DNA of 24,096 nt from Flavobacteriaceae bacterium (GTDB lineage Bacteria > Bacteroidota > Bacteroidia > Flavobacteriales > Flavobacteriaceae), in assembly GCA_008081175.1 (NCBI GenBank), contig VMCW01000015.1:1-24096 (forward strand), given 5' to 3'. A program made the translations under genes and the position numbers. The notes beneath the pieces were generated by a model, which saw only the letters and a list, made by a program, of their open reading frames with translations, did not search any database and was not told the DNA's origin. Positions within the stretch are counted from its first letter, which is position 1; every line of letters begins with the position of its first letter. This document shows positions 17,065 to 23,868 of this stretch, piece after piece.

Positions 17065-17143
17065 GATTGGGGACAATTTTACTTCCCAAAGTATAAAAAC
17101 CCCTCTTTTTAGTTTTATAAAGAGTGTTAAATTTTCGACATTT

Positions 17144-17174
17144 TTGACATTTCGGTTTCAAAATTTTACTTTAG
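17144..17174 (+). promoter_or_regulatory. Probable promoter of the ArsS cassette
   Basis: TTG (within TTTTTGACA) at 17144-17146, a 20-base spacer and TACTTTAG at 17167-17174 fit the Bacteroidota promoter with one mismatch in the -7 element. It ends 19 bases before the ATG at 17194, the same spacing seen for sdhC and the SCO gene. No ArsR-like operator was recognised here. Confidence 0.4.
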
Positions 17175-17193
17175 ACAAAAAAGCGTAAATGCG

Positions 17194-17529
17194 ATGAAAA
17201 AAGAGTATTACAACCCTGAAGATCTAAATAAGTTTGGTGAAATCACAAAATGGAACAAGGAATTGGGAGAGCGATTTTTTGAATACTATAATAAAGTTTT
17301 TGAAGAAGGTGCGCTCACAGCAAGAGAAAAATCCCTTATTGCACTTGCTGTTGCTCATGTAGTTCAATGTCCCTATTGTATAGATGCCTACACAAAAGAC
17401 GGTTTACAACGTGGAATTGAAAACGAAGAAATGATGGAAGCTGTACATGTAGGAGCAGCCATAAAAAGTGGTGCAGTTTTGGTTCACGGTGTTCAAATGA
17501 TGAACCGGTATGATCAATTGAGTATGTAA
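17194..17529 (+). CDS. CMD/AhpD-like protein of arsenosugar cassettes
   Basis: A 111-residue all-helical protein of the carboxymuconolactone decarboxylase/AhpD superfamily. The redox motif CPYC is at 59-62, with His55 four residues before it (AHVVQCPYC), the arrangement of alkylhydroperoxidase-like members. His85 lies in EAVHVGAAIKSG. Its subgroup is annotated elsewhere as the peroxidase-like protein associated with arsenosugar biosynthesis, because it is regularly found beside arsS. That link is strengthened here: its TAA overlaps the ATG of the arsS-like gene by one base. A role in protecting or reducing a thiol- or arsenic-bound intermediate is inference. Confidence 0.82.
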   Translation: MKKEYYNPEDLNKFGEITKWNKELGERFFEYYNKVFEEGALTAREKSLIALAVAHVVQCPYCIDAYTKDGLQRGIENEEMMEAVHVGAAIKSGAVLVHGVQMMNRYDQLSM

Positions 17530-18587
17530 TGGCTAAAAAATCATTAAAGGCTAGAAAAAGTGAGCTTTCGGACACAAAAAGACAATTAGAGCTTCTGTCT
17601 ACAGGGGTTTTTGAGACAGGCACACTGCCTTTGTTTAAAGAAAAACTCAAACAACATCAACTGTCTGCTCTACAACCACACCCTTTAGAAGTACTTCAAA
17701 TCAATATGGGGTATATGTGCAACCAGGTATGTGCCCACTGTCATGTAGATGCTGGGCCAGACAGAAAAGAGTACATTACTAAAATAACGATGAATGCCTG
17801 TATTAAGGTGATGCAATCCCAAGCAATACAGACCGTTGATTTGACTGGTGGAGCACCAGAAATGCATCCGGATTTTCGTTGGTTTGTTGAGCAAATCAGA
17901 AGCCAAACTCAAGTAAAGGAAATCATCGTTCGTTCCAATTTAACGATCATTTTAGCAAATAAAAAATACCATGATTTGCCCTTATTTTTTGCGAAACACC
18001 AGGTTCATGTAGTTTCTTCACTTCCTTTTTACAAAAGAAATAAGACGGACAGACAAAGAGGATCAGGAGTATTTGACTCTTCGATTAAAGCGTTAGAAAT
18101 GCTCAATACCGTTGGCTACGGTAAACCAGGGACTGGATTGCTCTTGGATTTGGTATACAATCCTTCAGGAGCTTTTCTGCCAGGAGACCAGGCTGCATTA
18201 GAGCAAGACTATAAAAATGCACTTAATACCGACTTTGGTCTTGTTTTCAATCAACTTTTTGCCTTAACCAATTTACCAATTAGCCGATTTTTAGACTATC
18301 TAATTGCCTCTGAAAATTATGAAGAATACATGACAAACTTAGTAAATGCCTTTAATCCTACAGCTGCTAAAAATGTTATGTGTACTACAACGCTTTCTGT
18401 GAGTTGGGACGGCTATTTATACGATTGCGACTTCAATCAAATGTTGGGCTTGAAGGTGGCTTCCAAGCGTAACCACATCAGTGAATTTGATGCTCAAGTC
18501 CTTCAAAACAGAGAGATACAAGTATCTCAACATTGTTATGGTTGTACCGCTGGTTCTGGGAGCAGTTGTCAAGGTGCAATTGCCTGA
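17529..18587 (+). CDS. arsS: ArsS-like arsenosugar biosynthesis radical SAM enzyme
   Basis: A 352-residue radical SAM protein. Cys64, Cys68 and Cys71 (CNQVCAHC) bind the [4Fe-4S] cluster, LTGGAPEMH at 105-113 is the SAM contact, and the C-terminal domain is the Cys-rich DUF3641 type. It ends with HCYGCTAGSGSSCQG, a signature of ArsS. In cyanobacteria ArsS adds a 5'-deoxyadenosyl group to dimethylated arsenic, giving 5'-deoxy-5'-dimethylarsinoyl adenosine, the precursor of arsenosugars. Many relatives are selenoproteins; this one has only Cys and no internal TGA. It overlaps the CMD gene by one base and precedes a nucleoside phosphorylase gene by 30 bases. No arsM lies in the window. Confidence 0.9.
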   Translation: MAKKSLKARKSELSDTKRQLELLSTGVFETGTLPLFKEKLKQHQLSALQPHPLEVLQINMGYMCNQVCAHCHVDAGPDRKEYITKITMNACIKVMQSQAIQTVDLTGGAPEMHPDFRWFVEQIRSQTQVKEIIVRSNLTIILANKKYHDLPLFFAKHQVHVVSSLPFYKRNKTDRQRGSGVFDSSIKALEMLNTVGYGKPGTGLLLDLVYNPSGAFLPGDQAALEQDYKNALNTDFGLVFNQLFALTNLPISRFLDYLIASENYEEYMTNLVNAFNPTAAKNVMCTTTLSVSWDGYLYDCDFNQMLGLKVASKRNHISEFDAQVLQNREIQVSQHCYGCTAGSGSSCQGAIA

Positions 18588-18617
18588 GAATAGCAGGAGA
18601 ACAACTATCTTTAATCC

Positions 18618-19436
18618 ATGGATTTTAAAGAAAAAATAGCAGAAAGCAGACAGTACCTCATTAAAAAAGGGATTCCTAAAGTTGGTGTAGGTGTTGTCTT
18701 AGGAACAGGCTTAGGAGCTCTTTCAGAAAAGTTGGAGGTACAAATAGCTGTTTCTTATGAGGACATCCCTCATTTTCCCAAGGATACAATGGAGTACCAA
18801 AAAGGACGCTTGCTATACGGACTACTGGAGGGAACACCTGTTTTAATGTTTCAAGGACGCTTCCATGCATACGAAGGACTATCCCTTTTTGAGGTAACCC
18901 TTCCCATACGATTAATGAATGCCATGGGAGTGAAAACAGTAGTATTGAGTAATGCTGCTGGAGCATTGAATCCTAGCTTTACAAAAGGCGGACTGATGCT
19001 TATTGAAGATCACATCAACTTACAGGGGAGTTCTCCTCTTGCAGAAAAAGGGAGTGCCCTGTTAGGTAATCGATTTGTTGACATGAGTGCACCCTATAAT
19101 CAAGGGTTAAATGAACGCATCTTTCAAATAGCTAAAGATGTAAAGGTACCTCTTTATAGAGGAGTATATACCGCAGTGCTTGGACCTCAATTGGAAACCA
19201 GAGCCGAATACCGTTTTTTAAAAATGATAGGGACCGATGCAGTAGGAATGTCTACCGTACCGGAAGTCATCGTAGCGAACCAACTCCAGATGAATTGTGT
19301 GGCTTTTTCTGTTCTCACAGACTTGTGTGATCCAGATCACTTAAAACCTATCGATATTGAGGACATTATGGCCGCAGCAAAAAGCGCTGAAATGAAACTC
19401 ATCAAAATAATTTTACCATTCATAAACTCTCTTTAA
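18618..19436 (+). CDS. Purine nucleoside phosphorylase, PNP-I (trimeric) type
   Basis: A 272-residue cytoplasmic enzyme that splits purine nucleosides with phosphate. Family landmarks are VLGTGLG (27-33), QGRFHAYEG (79-87), SNAAGALN (111-118) and GTDAVGMSTVPEV (205-217). Glu193 matches the purine-binding Glu201 of human PNP and Met211 matches Met219. Asp235 (codon 19320-19322, in SVLTDLC) stands where human PNP has Asn243; Asp at this place favours 6-aminopurines, as in methylthioadenosine phosphorylase. Adenosine-type substrates are therefore plausible, including the arsenical adenosine made by the ArsS-like enzyme upstream. Plain purine salvage remains possible. It lies 30 bases after the radical SAM gene on the same strand. 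Confidence 0.88.
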   Translation: MDFKEKIAESRQYLIKKGIPKVGVGVVLGTGLGALSEKLEVQIAVSYEDIPHFPKDTMEYQKGRLLYGLLEGTPVLMFQGRFHAYEGLSLFEVTLPIRLMNAMGVKTVVLSNAAGALNPSFTKGGLMLIEDHINLQGSSPLAEKGSALLGNRFVDMSAPYNQGLNERIFQIAKDVKVPLYRGVYTAVLGPQLETRAEYRFLKMIGTDAVGMSTVPEVIVANQLQMNCVAFSVLTDLCDPDHLKPIDIEDIMAAAKSAEMKLIKIILPFINSL

Positions 19437-19487
19437 ATCTTTCCTTACAATTCCTTAATCAGAGGTTTCCAAAAGGACAAAAAGAAG

Positions 19488-19495
19488 TATTTTTG
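19488..19495 (+). promoter_or_regulatory. -7 element abutting the glyS start
   Basis: TATTTTTG matches TAnnTTTG exactly but ends only 4 bases before the ATG at 19500. Other elements in the window end 13-29 bases before their starts. If it works, the glyS message would have almost no leader. No TTG lies at the -33 distance, so a chance match is possible. Confidence 0.35.
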
Positions 19496-19499
19496 CCCC

Positions 19500-21041
19500 A
19501 TGGTACAACAAGCAGATCAATTCAAAAAAGTAATTTCCCATGCTAAAGAGTATGGTTTTGTTTTTCCTTCCAGCGAAATTTATGATGGACTAAGTGCCGT
19601 TTATGATTACGGTCAAAACGGAGTGGCTCTCAAAAAGAACATTCGTGACTACTGGTGGAAAGCTATGGTGCAGCTAAATGAAAACATAGTAGGTATAGAT
19701 GCCGCTATTTTCATGCATCCTACTACTTGGAAAGCTTCTGGACATGTCGATGCTTTTAACGACCCTTTGATCGACAATAAAGTTTCTAAAAAGCGATACC
19801 GTGCAGATGTTTTAGTAGAAGACCATGTCGCAAAAATTGAAGCTAAAATTGAGAAAGAAGTAGTCAAAGCAGCCAAGCGTTTTGGTGTTGATTTTGACGA
19901 AGCCCAATTCAAAAGCACTAATCCCAGAGTTATAGCCTATCAAGAAAAAGCGAATACAATACTTAAAAGATTAGGGAAGTCACTCGAAAAAGAGGATCTA
20001 GCAGATGTAAAGCTTTTGATAGAGGAATTGGAAATTAGCTGTCCCGAATCAGGTTCTAGAGAATGGACTGATGTCAAACAATTCAATCTTATGTTTGGTA
20101 CTAAGTTGGGGGCAAGTGCAGACACTGCTATGGACTTGTATCTCCGCCCGGAAACAGCACAGGGGATTTTCGTTAATTTTTTAAATGTTCAAAAAACTGG
20201 TCGTATGAAGCTCCCATTTGGGATTGCTCAAACGGGAAAAGCCTTTCGAAATGAAATTGTTGCTCGGCAATTTATCTTCAGAATGCGCGAATTTGAACAA
20301 ATGGAAATGCAGTTTTTTATCCCTCCTGGGACGCAAAAACAATGGTATGAGCATTGGAAAAAAACACGCTTGAAATGGCATCTTAGTTTGGGAATGGGAG
20401 AGGAAAATTATCGTTTTCACGACCATGAAAAACTAGCACACTACGCTGATGCGGCTTGTGATATCGAATTTAAGTTTCCTTTTGGGTTTAAAGAATTGGA
20501 AGGGATTCATTCTCGTACTGATTTCGATTTAGGGAGCCATCAGACCTTTAGCGGAAAAAAATTACAGTATTTCGATCCTGAACGCAATGAAAATTATACT
20601 CCCTATGTTTTGGAGACCTCCATCGGTTTAGATCGTATGTTTCTAGCAGTTCTTTCTCACGCATTGGAAGAGGAAACCTTAGAAGAGGGTGCCACACGAA
20701 CCGTACTCAAACTCCCTGCAGCTCTAGCTCCCACTAAAGTGGCAGTACTTCCCTTAGTCAAAAAAGACGGATTGCCTGAGCTAGCGCGATCAATAGTCGA
20801 TGACTTAAAATGGAAAATGGCTACTGCCTATGACGAAAAAGATGCCGTAGGAAGACGCTACAGAAGACAAGATGCACTAGGGACTCCTTACTGTATAACA
20901 GTGGATCATCAAAGTCTAGAAGATAAAACCGTTACTTTAAGAGATCGAGATTCTATGACTCAGGAACGAATTTCACTTTCTGATTTACAAAATACAATAA
21001 CAGATAAAGTAGCTATTGAAACGCTTTTGAAAAAATTATAG
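19500..21041 (+). CDS. glyS: Glycine--tRNA ligase (single-chain dimeric type)
   Basis: A 513-residue class IIa synthetase charging tRNA-Gly, of the alpha2 type found in Bacteroidota, Gram-positives and eukaryotes, not the alpha2beta2 type. VISHAKEYGFVFPSSEIYDG begins the protein. Residues around 58-90 (NIVGIDAAIFMHPTTWKASG) belong to the glycine site. YLRPETAQGIFVNF, AFRNEIVARQ (motif 2) and SIGLDRMFLAVL (motif 3) complete the active site. An anticodon-binding domain fills the last 120 residues. The start fits the family exactly. It lies 63 bases after the nucleoside phosphorylase gene and probably has its own promoter. Confidence 0.96.
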   Translation: MVQQADQFKKVISHAKEYGFVFPSSEIYDGLSAVYDYGQNGVALKKNIRDYWWKAMVQLNENIVGIDAAIFMHPTTWKASGHVDAFNDPLIDNKVSKKRYRADVLVEDHVAKIEAKIEKEVVKAAKRFGVDFDEAQFKSTNPRVIAYQEKANTILKRLGKSLEKEDLADVKLLIEELEISCPESGSREWTDVKQFNLMFGTKLGASADTAMDLYLRPETAQGIFVNFLNVQKTGRMKLPFGIAQTGKAFRNEIVARQFIFRMREFEQMEMQFFIPPGTQKQWYEHWKKTRLKWHLSLGMGEENYRFHDHEKLAHYADAACDIEFKFPFGFKELEGIHSRTDFDLGSHQTFSGKKLQYFDPERNENYTPYVLETSIGLDRMFLAVLSHALEEETLEEGATRTVLKLPAALAPTKVAVLPLVKKDGLPELARSIVDDLKWKMATAYDEKDAVGRRYRRQDALGTPYCITVDHQSLEDKTVTLRDRDSMTQERISLSDLQNTITDKVAIETLLKKL

Positions 21042-21077
21042 ATCTACTTTAATATTTTCAGAACCCTAAGGATTTTT

Positions 21078-21085
21078 TATCTTCG
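21078..21085 (+). promoter_or_regulatory. Variant -7 element for the xthA operon
   Basis: TATCTTCG is one base off TAnnTTTG and identical to the element ahead of pepP. It ends 12 bases before the TTG start at 21098. No TTG at the -33 position was found. Confidence 0.35.
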
Positions 21086-21097
21086 TAAAAAAAGCAG

Positions 21098-21859
21098 TTG
21101 AAAATACTTTCCTACAATGTAAACGGCATTCGAGCCGCTCTAAACAAAGGTTTTTCAGACTGGTTGAAAGCTGCCAATCCAGACGTACTTTGTTTGCAAG
21201 AAATAAAAGCACTAAAAGAACAGGTAGATACCGCTGTTTTTGAAGAGTTGGGGTATCAACACTATTGGTTTTCTGCTCAGAAAAAGGGGTATAGTGGGGT
21301 TGCTATTTTAGCAAAAAAAGAACCTAAAATGATTGTTTATGGAAGCGGAATTGACCATATGGATTTCGAGGGACGCATCCTTCGAGTAGATTTCGATGAA
21401 GTTTCTGTGATGAGCTTATATTTACCTTCAGGGACCAATACGGATCGATTGGACTATAAATTTAGATTTATGGATGAGTTTCAAGAGTACATTAATGAAT
21501 TGAAACAATCCTATCCCAATCTAGTCATTTGTGGGGACTACAATATTTGTCACGAAGCGATAGATATTCATGATCCAATACGAAATAAAAATGTTTCTGG
21601 TTTTCTTCCAGAAGAACGCGCTTGGTTAGACGGTTTTTTTAAGTCTGGCTTTGTGGATTCCTTTCGTTATTTAAATCCAGAACCCCACAATTACAGTTGG
21701 TGGAGTTATCGTGCCAATGCAAGAAACAATAACAAAGGTTGGCGAATTGATTACGCATTGGTGAGTGCTCCTTTGAGAGAACACATCAGTCGTGCATTTA
21801 TTTTGCCAGAAGCCAAACATTCAGATCATTGTCCTGTAGGTGTAGAACTAACTTTTTGA
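21098..21859 (+). CDS. xthA: Exodeoxyribonuclease III / AP endonuclease
   Basis: A 253-residue DNA repair nuclease of the EEP fold that cuts at abasic sites and trims 3' ends. Active-site residues are Asn7 (SYNVNGIRAA), Glu35 (LCLQEIKA), Tyr109 (SLYLPSG), Asp147 and Asn149 (GDYNICH), Asp219 (WRIDYALVS), and Asp243 with His244 (HSDHCPV). Length is normal. Translation starts at TTG 21098, because the family's N-terminus (KILSYNVNGIR) begins immediately there and no ATG is available. An OmpA-type lipoprotein gene starts 1 base after its stop, giving a tight three-gene operon. Confidence 0.95.
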   Translation: MKILSYNVNGIRAALNKGFSDWLKAANPDVLCLQEIKALKEQVDTAVFEELGYQHYWFSAQKKGYSGVAILAKKEPKMIVYGSGIDHMDFEGRILRVDFDEVSVMSLYLPSGTNTDRLDYKFRFMDEFQEYINELKQSYPNLVICGDYNICHEAIDIHDPIRNKNVSGFLPEERAWLDGFFKSGFVDSFRYLNPEPHNYSWWSYRANARNNNKGWRIDYALVSAPLREHISRAFILPEAKHSDHCPVGVELTF

Positions 21860-21860
21860 T

Positions 21861-22757
21861 ATGAGACCTTTTAAATTCGCTTTTTTATTGTTGGGTGTTT
21901 CAAGTTGTGTTTCAACAAAGGTTTTTAATGATCTGGAATTGCGATACGCCCAGATGAAAGACCAACGTATTGCATTGGAAAAAGAGCAAGATTCATTGCA
22001 ACAATCTTGGGATCGATTAAACGATAAATCAAACGAAACATCCCTCTATCTAAAAAGGTCTCGGGACAGTGTTGCACAAGCGATAAAGGAAATACAAAGT
22101 CTAGAAAAAGAATTTACTTTATTGAAAGAAAACAGTGACTTAAAAATTCAAGAGAGCATTGCGAAAAACAATACCCTTTTAAAACAAATTGCTTTAAAAG
22201 AAACCGAACTCCAATCTCGAGGAGCTCGTGTCGATCAATTGGAACAAATGATTGAAGATCAAAAAAAGGCTTTGAATGATTTAAAAGAACGCCTTTCTTC
22301 GGCCTTGTTGAACTATAAAGGAAAAGGTTTGACCGTAGAACAGCGGAATGGAAAAGTATACATTTCCATGGAAAACAAGCTTTTATTTAAATCAGGAAGT
22401 TGGGTAGTTGAAGCAGAAGGTGTACAAGCACTTGGGCAACTTGCCAAAGTTCTAGAAAAAAACCCCGAGATTACAGTACTTATAGAAGGACATACGGACA
22501 ACGTACCATTTACGAGTAAAGGAGCTTTGGAATCCAACTGGGATCTATCTACTAAAAGGGCTACCGCCGTGGTTCAAATTCTATTAAAAAACAAACAAAT
22601 CTTACCACAAAACCTTACTGCAGCAGGACGTAGTGAATATGTCCCTATTGCTCCAAACAGTTCAGCAGAAGGACGTGCAGCAAATAGGAGAATTGAAGTT
22701 GTACTAAGTCCTTCACTTGACGAAATAACCACTTTATTGGAAGCAAACAACGAATAA
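21861..22757 (+). CDS. OmpA-family lipoprotein with coiled coil
   Basis: A 298-residue outer-membrane lipoprotein. The signal ends at the lipobox GVSSC with Cys16. Residues 22-148 are charged and helical, predicted as a long coiled coil. The C-terminal OmpA domain (about 165-282) binds peptidoglycan: GHTDN at 210-214 with Asp213, LSTKRA with the conserved Arg233, AAGRSEY and NRRIEVVLSP. It probably ties the outer membrane to the cell wall across a helical spacer. No beta-barrel domain is present. It sits between xthA (1-base gap) and an aldo/keto reductase gene (0-base gap), an odd functional mix that suggests co-transcription without a common pathway. Confidence 0.92.
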   Translation: MRPFKFAFLLLGVSSCVSTKVFNDLELRYAQMKDQRIALEKEQDSLQQSWDRLNDKSNETSLYLKRSRDSVAQAIKEIQSLEKEFTLLKENSDLKIQESIAKNNTLLKQIALKETELQSRGARVDQLEQMIEDQKKALNDLKERLSSALLNYKGKGLTVEQRNGKVYISMENKLLFKSGSWVVEAEGVQALGQLAKVLEKNPEITVLIEGHTDNVPFTSKGALESNWDLSTKRATAVVQILLKNKQILPQNLTAAGRSEYVPIAPNSSAEGRAANRRIEVVLSPSLDEITTLLEANNE

Positions 22758-23795
22758 ATGAATTACAATACCTTACCTGGAACTGAGATTAAAGTAAGTA
22801 AAATTTGCCTGGGAACCATGACCTGGGGAAGACAAAACACAGAAGAAGAGGCCCACCAACAAATGGACTTTGCATTGGAGAATGGCATTAACTTTTTTGA
22901 TACGGCAGAACTTTACCCCATCCCACCACGAGCAGAGGAACAAGGAGATACTGAGCGTTTTATTGGAACTTGGTTTAAAAAAAGAAACAACAGAAATCAA
23001 GTCATATTGGCTTCAAAAATTGCAGGTCCTGCAGGTTTCACCCAACACATTAGAACTGATAAAAACTATTCCAAAAAGACCATTGATGCGGCTATTGAAA
23101 ACAGCCTCAAACGTTTGCAAACAGATTATATAGACCTCTACCAGTTACATTGGCCAGAGCGCCCTACCAACTTTTTCGGTAAACGTGGCTATGCCTACCA
23201 AAAAGGAGATCACTGGGAGGAAAATTTTGAGGAGGTGCTCGATGCCTTACAAGCACACATAAAAAAAGGAACACTACGTTACATTGGCTTGTCTAATGAA
23301 ACCCCTTGGGGTACTATGAAATTTATTGGAGCTGCATCAGAACAACGTCCCAGAGTACGGACTATACAAAATCCCTATTCTCTTCTGAACAGAACATTTG
23401 AAACGGGCAATGCTGAGGTTTGTCATCGAGAAGATGTAGGTTTATTGGCTTATTCTCCTCTAGCTTTTGGGGTGCTTTCTGGAAAATACAGAGGAGGTAC
23501 CCAGCCAGAAAAGGCTCGACTTACGCTTTTCCCACATTATGATCGGTATAGTTCAGACCCATGTAAGCAGGCAGTGGAGGCCTATTTTGAACTCGCTCAA
23601 AAAAACGGCATGTCGTTAACGCAATTGGCATTAGCCTTTGTAAACGACCGTCCTTTTGTAACTAGTAATATAATTGGTGCTACTAACCTGGAACAACTAA
23701 AGGAAAATATTGGTACTGCACAACTACAGCTTAGTCCCGAAGTTCTTGAAGAAATTGACAAAATACACGAGGCCATCCCTAATCCATCTACTTAA
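22758..23795 (+). CDS. Aldo/keto reductase, Tas-like, NADP(H)-dependent
   Basis: A 345-residue cytoplasmic TIM-barrel oxidoreductase. The catalytic tetrad is complete: Asp48 and Tyr53 (FFDTAELYP), Lys87 (ILASKIAG) and His131 (YQLHWPERP). The insert RPTNFFGKRGY and the overall length resemble E. coli Tas and related members, not the short reductases. The natural substrate is unknown; the family acts on small aldehydes and ketones. Its ATG directly follows the stop of the OmpA lipoprotein gene. It is last in the operon and is followed by a strong hairpin at 23842-23868. Confidence 0.9.
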   Translation: MNYNTLPGTEIKVSKICLGTMTWGRQNTEEEAHQQMDFALENGINFFDTAELYPIPPRAEEQGDTERFIGTWFKKRNNRNQVILASKIAGPAGFTQHIRTDKNYSKKTIDAAIENSLKRLQTDYIDLYQLHWPERPTNFFGKRGYAYQKGDHWEENFEEVLDALQAHIKKGTLRYIGLSNETPWGTMKFIGAASEQRPRVRTIQNPYSLLNRTFETGNAEVCHREDVGLLAYSPLAFGVLSGKYRGGTQPEKARLTLFPHYDRYSSDPCKQAVEAYFELAQKNGMSLTQLALAFVNDRPFVTSNIIGATNLEQLKENIGTAQLQLSPEVLEEIDKIHEAIPNPST

Positions 23796-23841
23796 CTCAT
23801 TGAAAAGGAAATTTCTAGTAGTTAGAAAATAATCAAATTAT

Positions 23842-23868
23842 GCTTATTGAGGTATAGCCTCAATAAGC
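23842..23868. terminator. Hairpin at the end of the xthA operon, bidirectional
   Basis: An 11-bp perfect inverted repeat (GCTTATTGAGG / CCTCAATAAGC) encloses the 5-base loop TATAG. It lies 46 bases after the reductase stop. T-rich but imperfect tails follow on both strands, so termination in both directions is likely but not certain. The stem covers the last codons and stop of the converging ABC ATPase gene. Confidence 0.6.

Noticed and set aside
17103..17124. CTCTTT/AAAGAG inverted repeat between comF and the CMD gene
   Set aside because: Short stem with a 10-base loop in AT-rich DNA; no evidence for operator or terminator function.
18585..18593. TGA at the end of the ArsS-like gene read as selenocysteine
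   Set aside because: Read-through would add only two residues before TAG, the Cys-rich motif is already complete, and no downstream SECIS-like hairpin was recognised.
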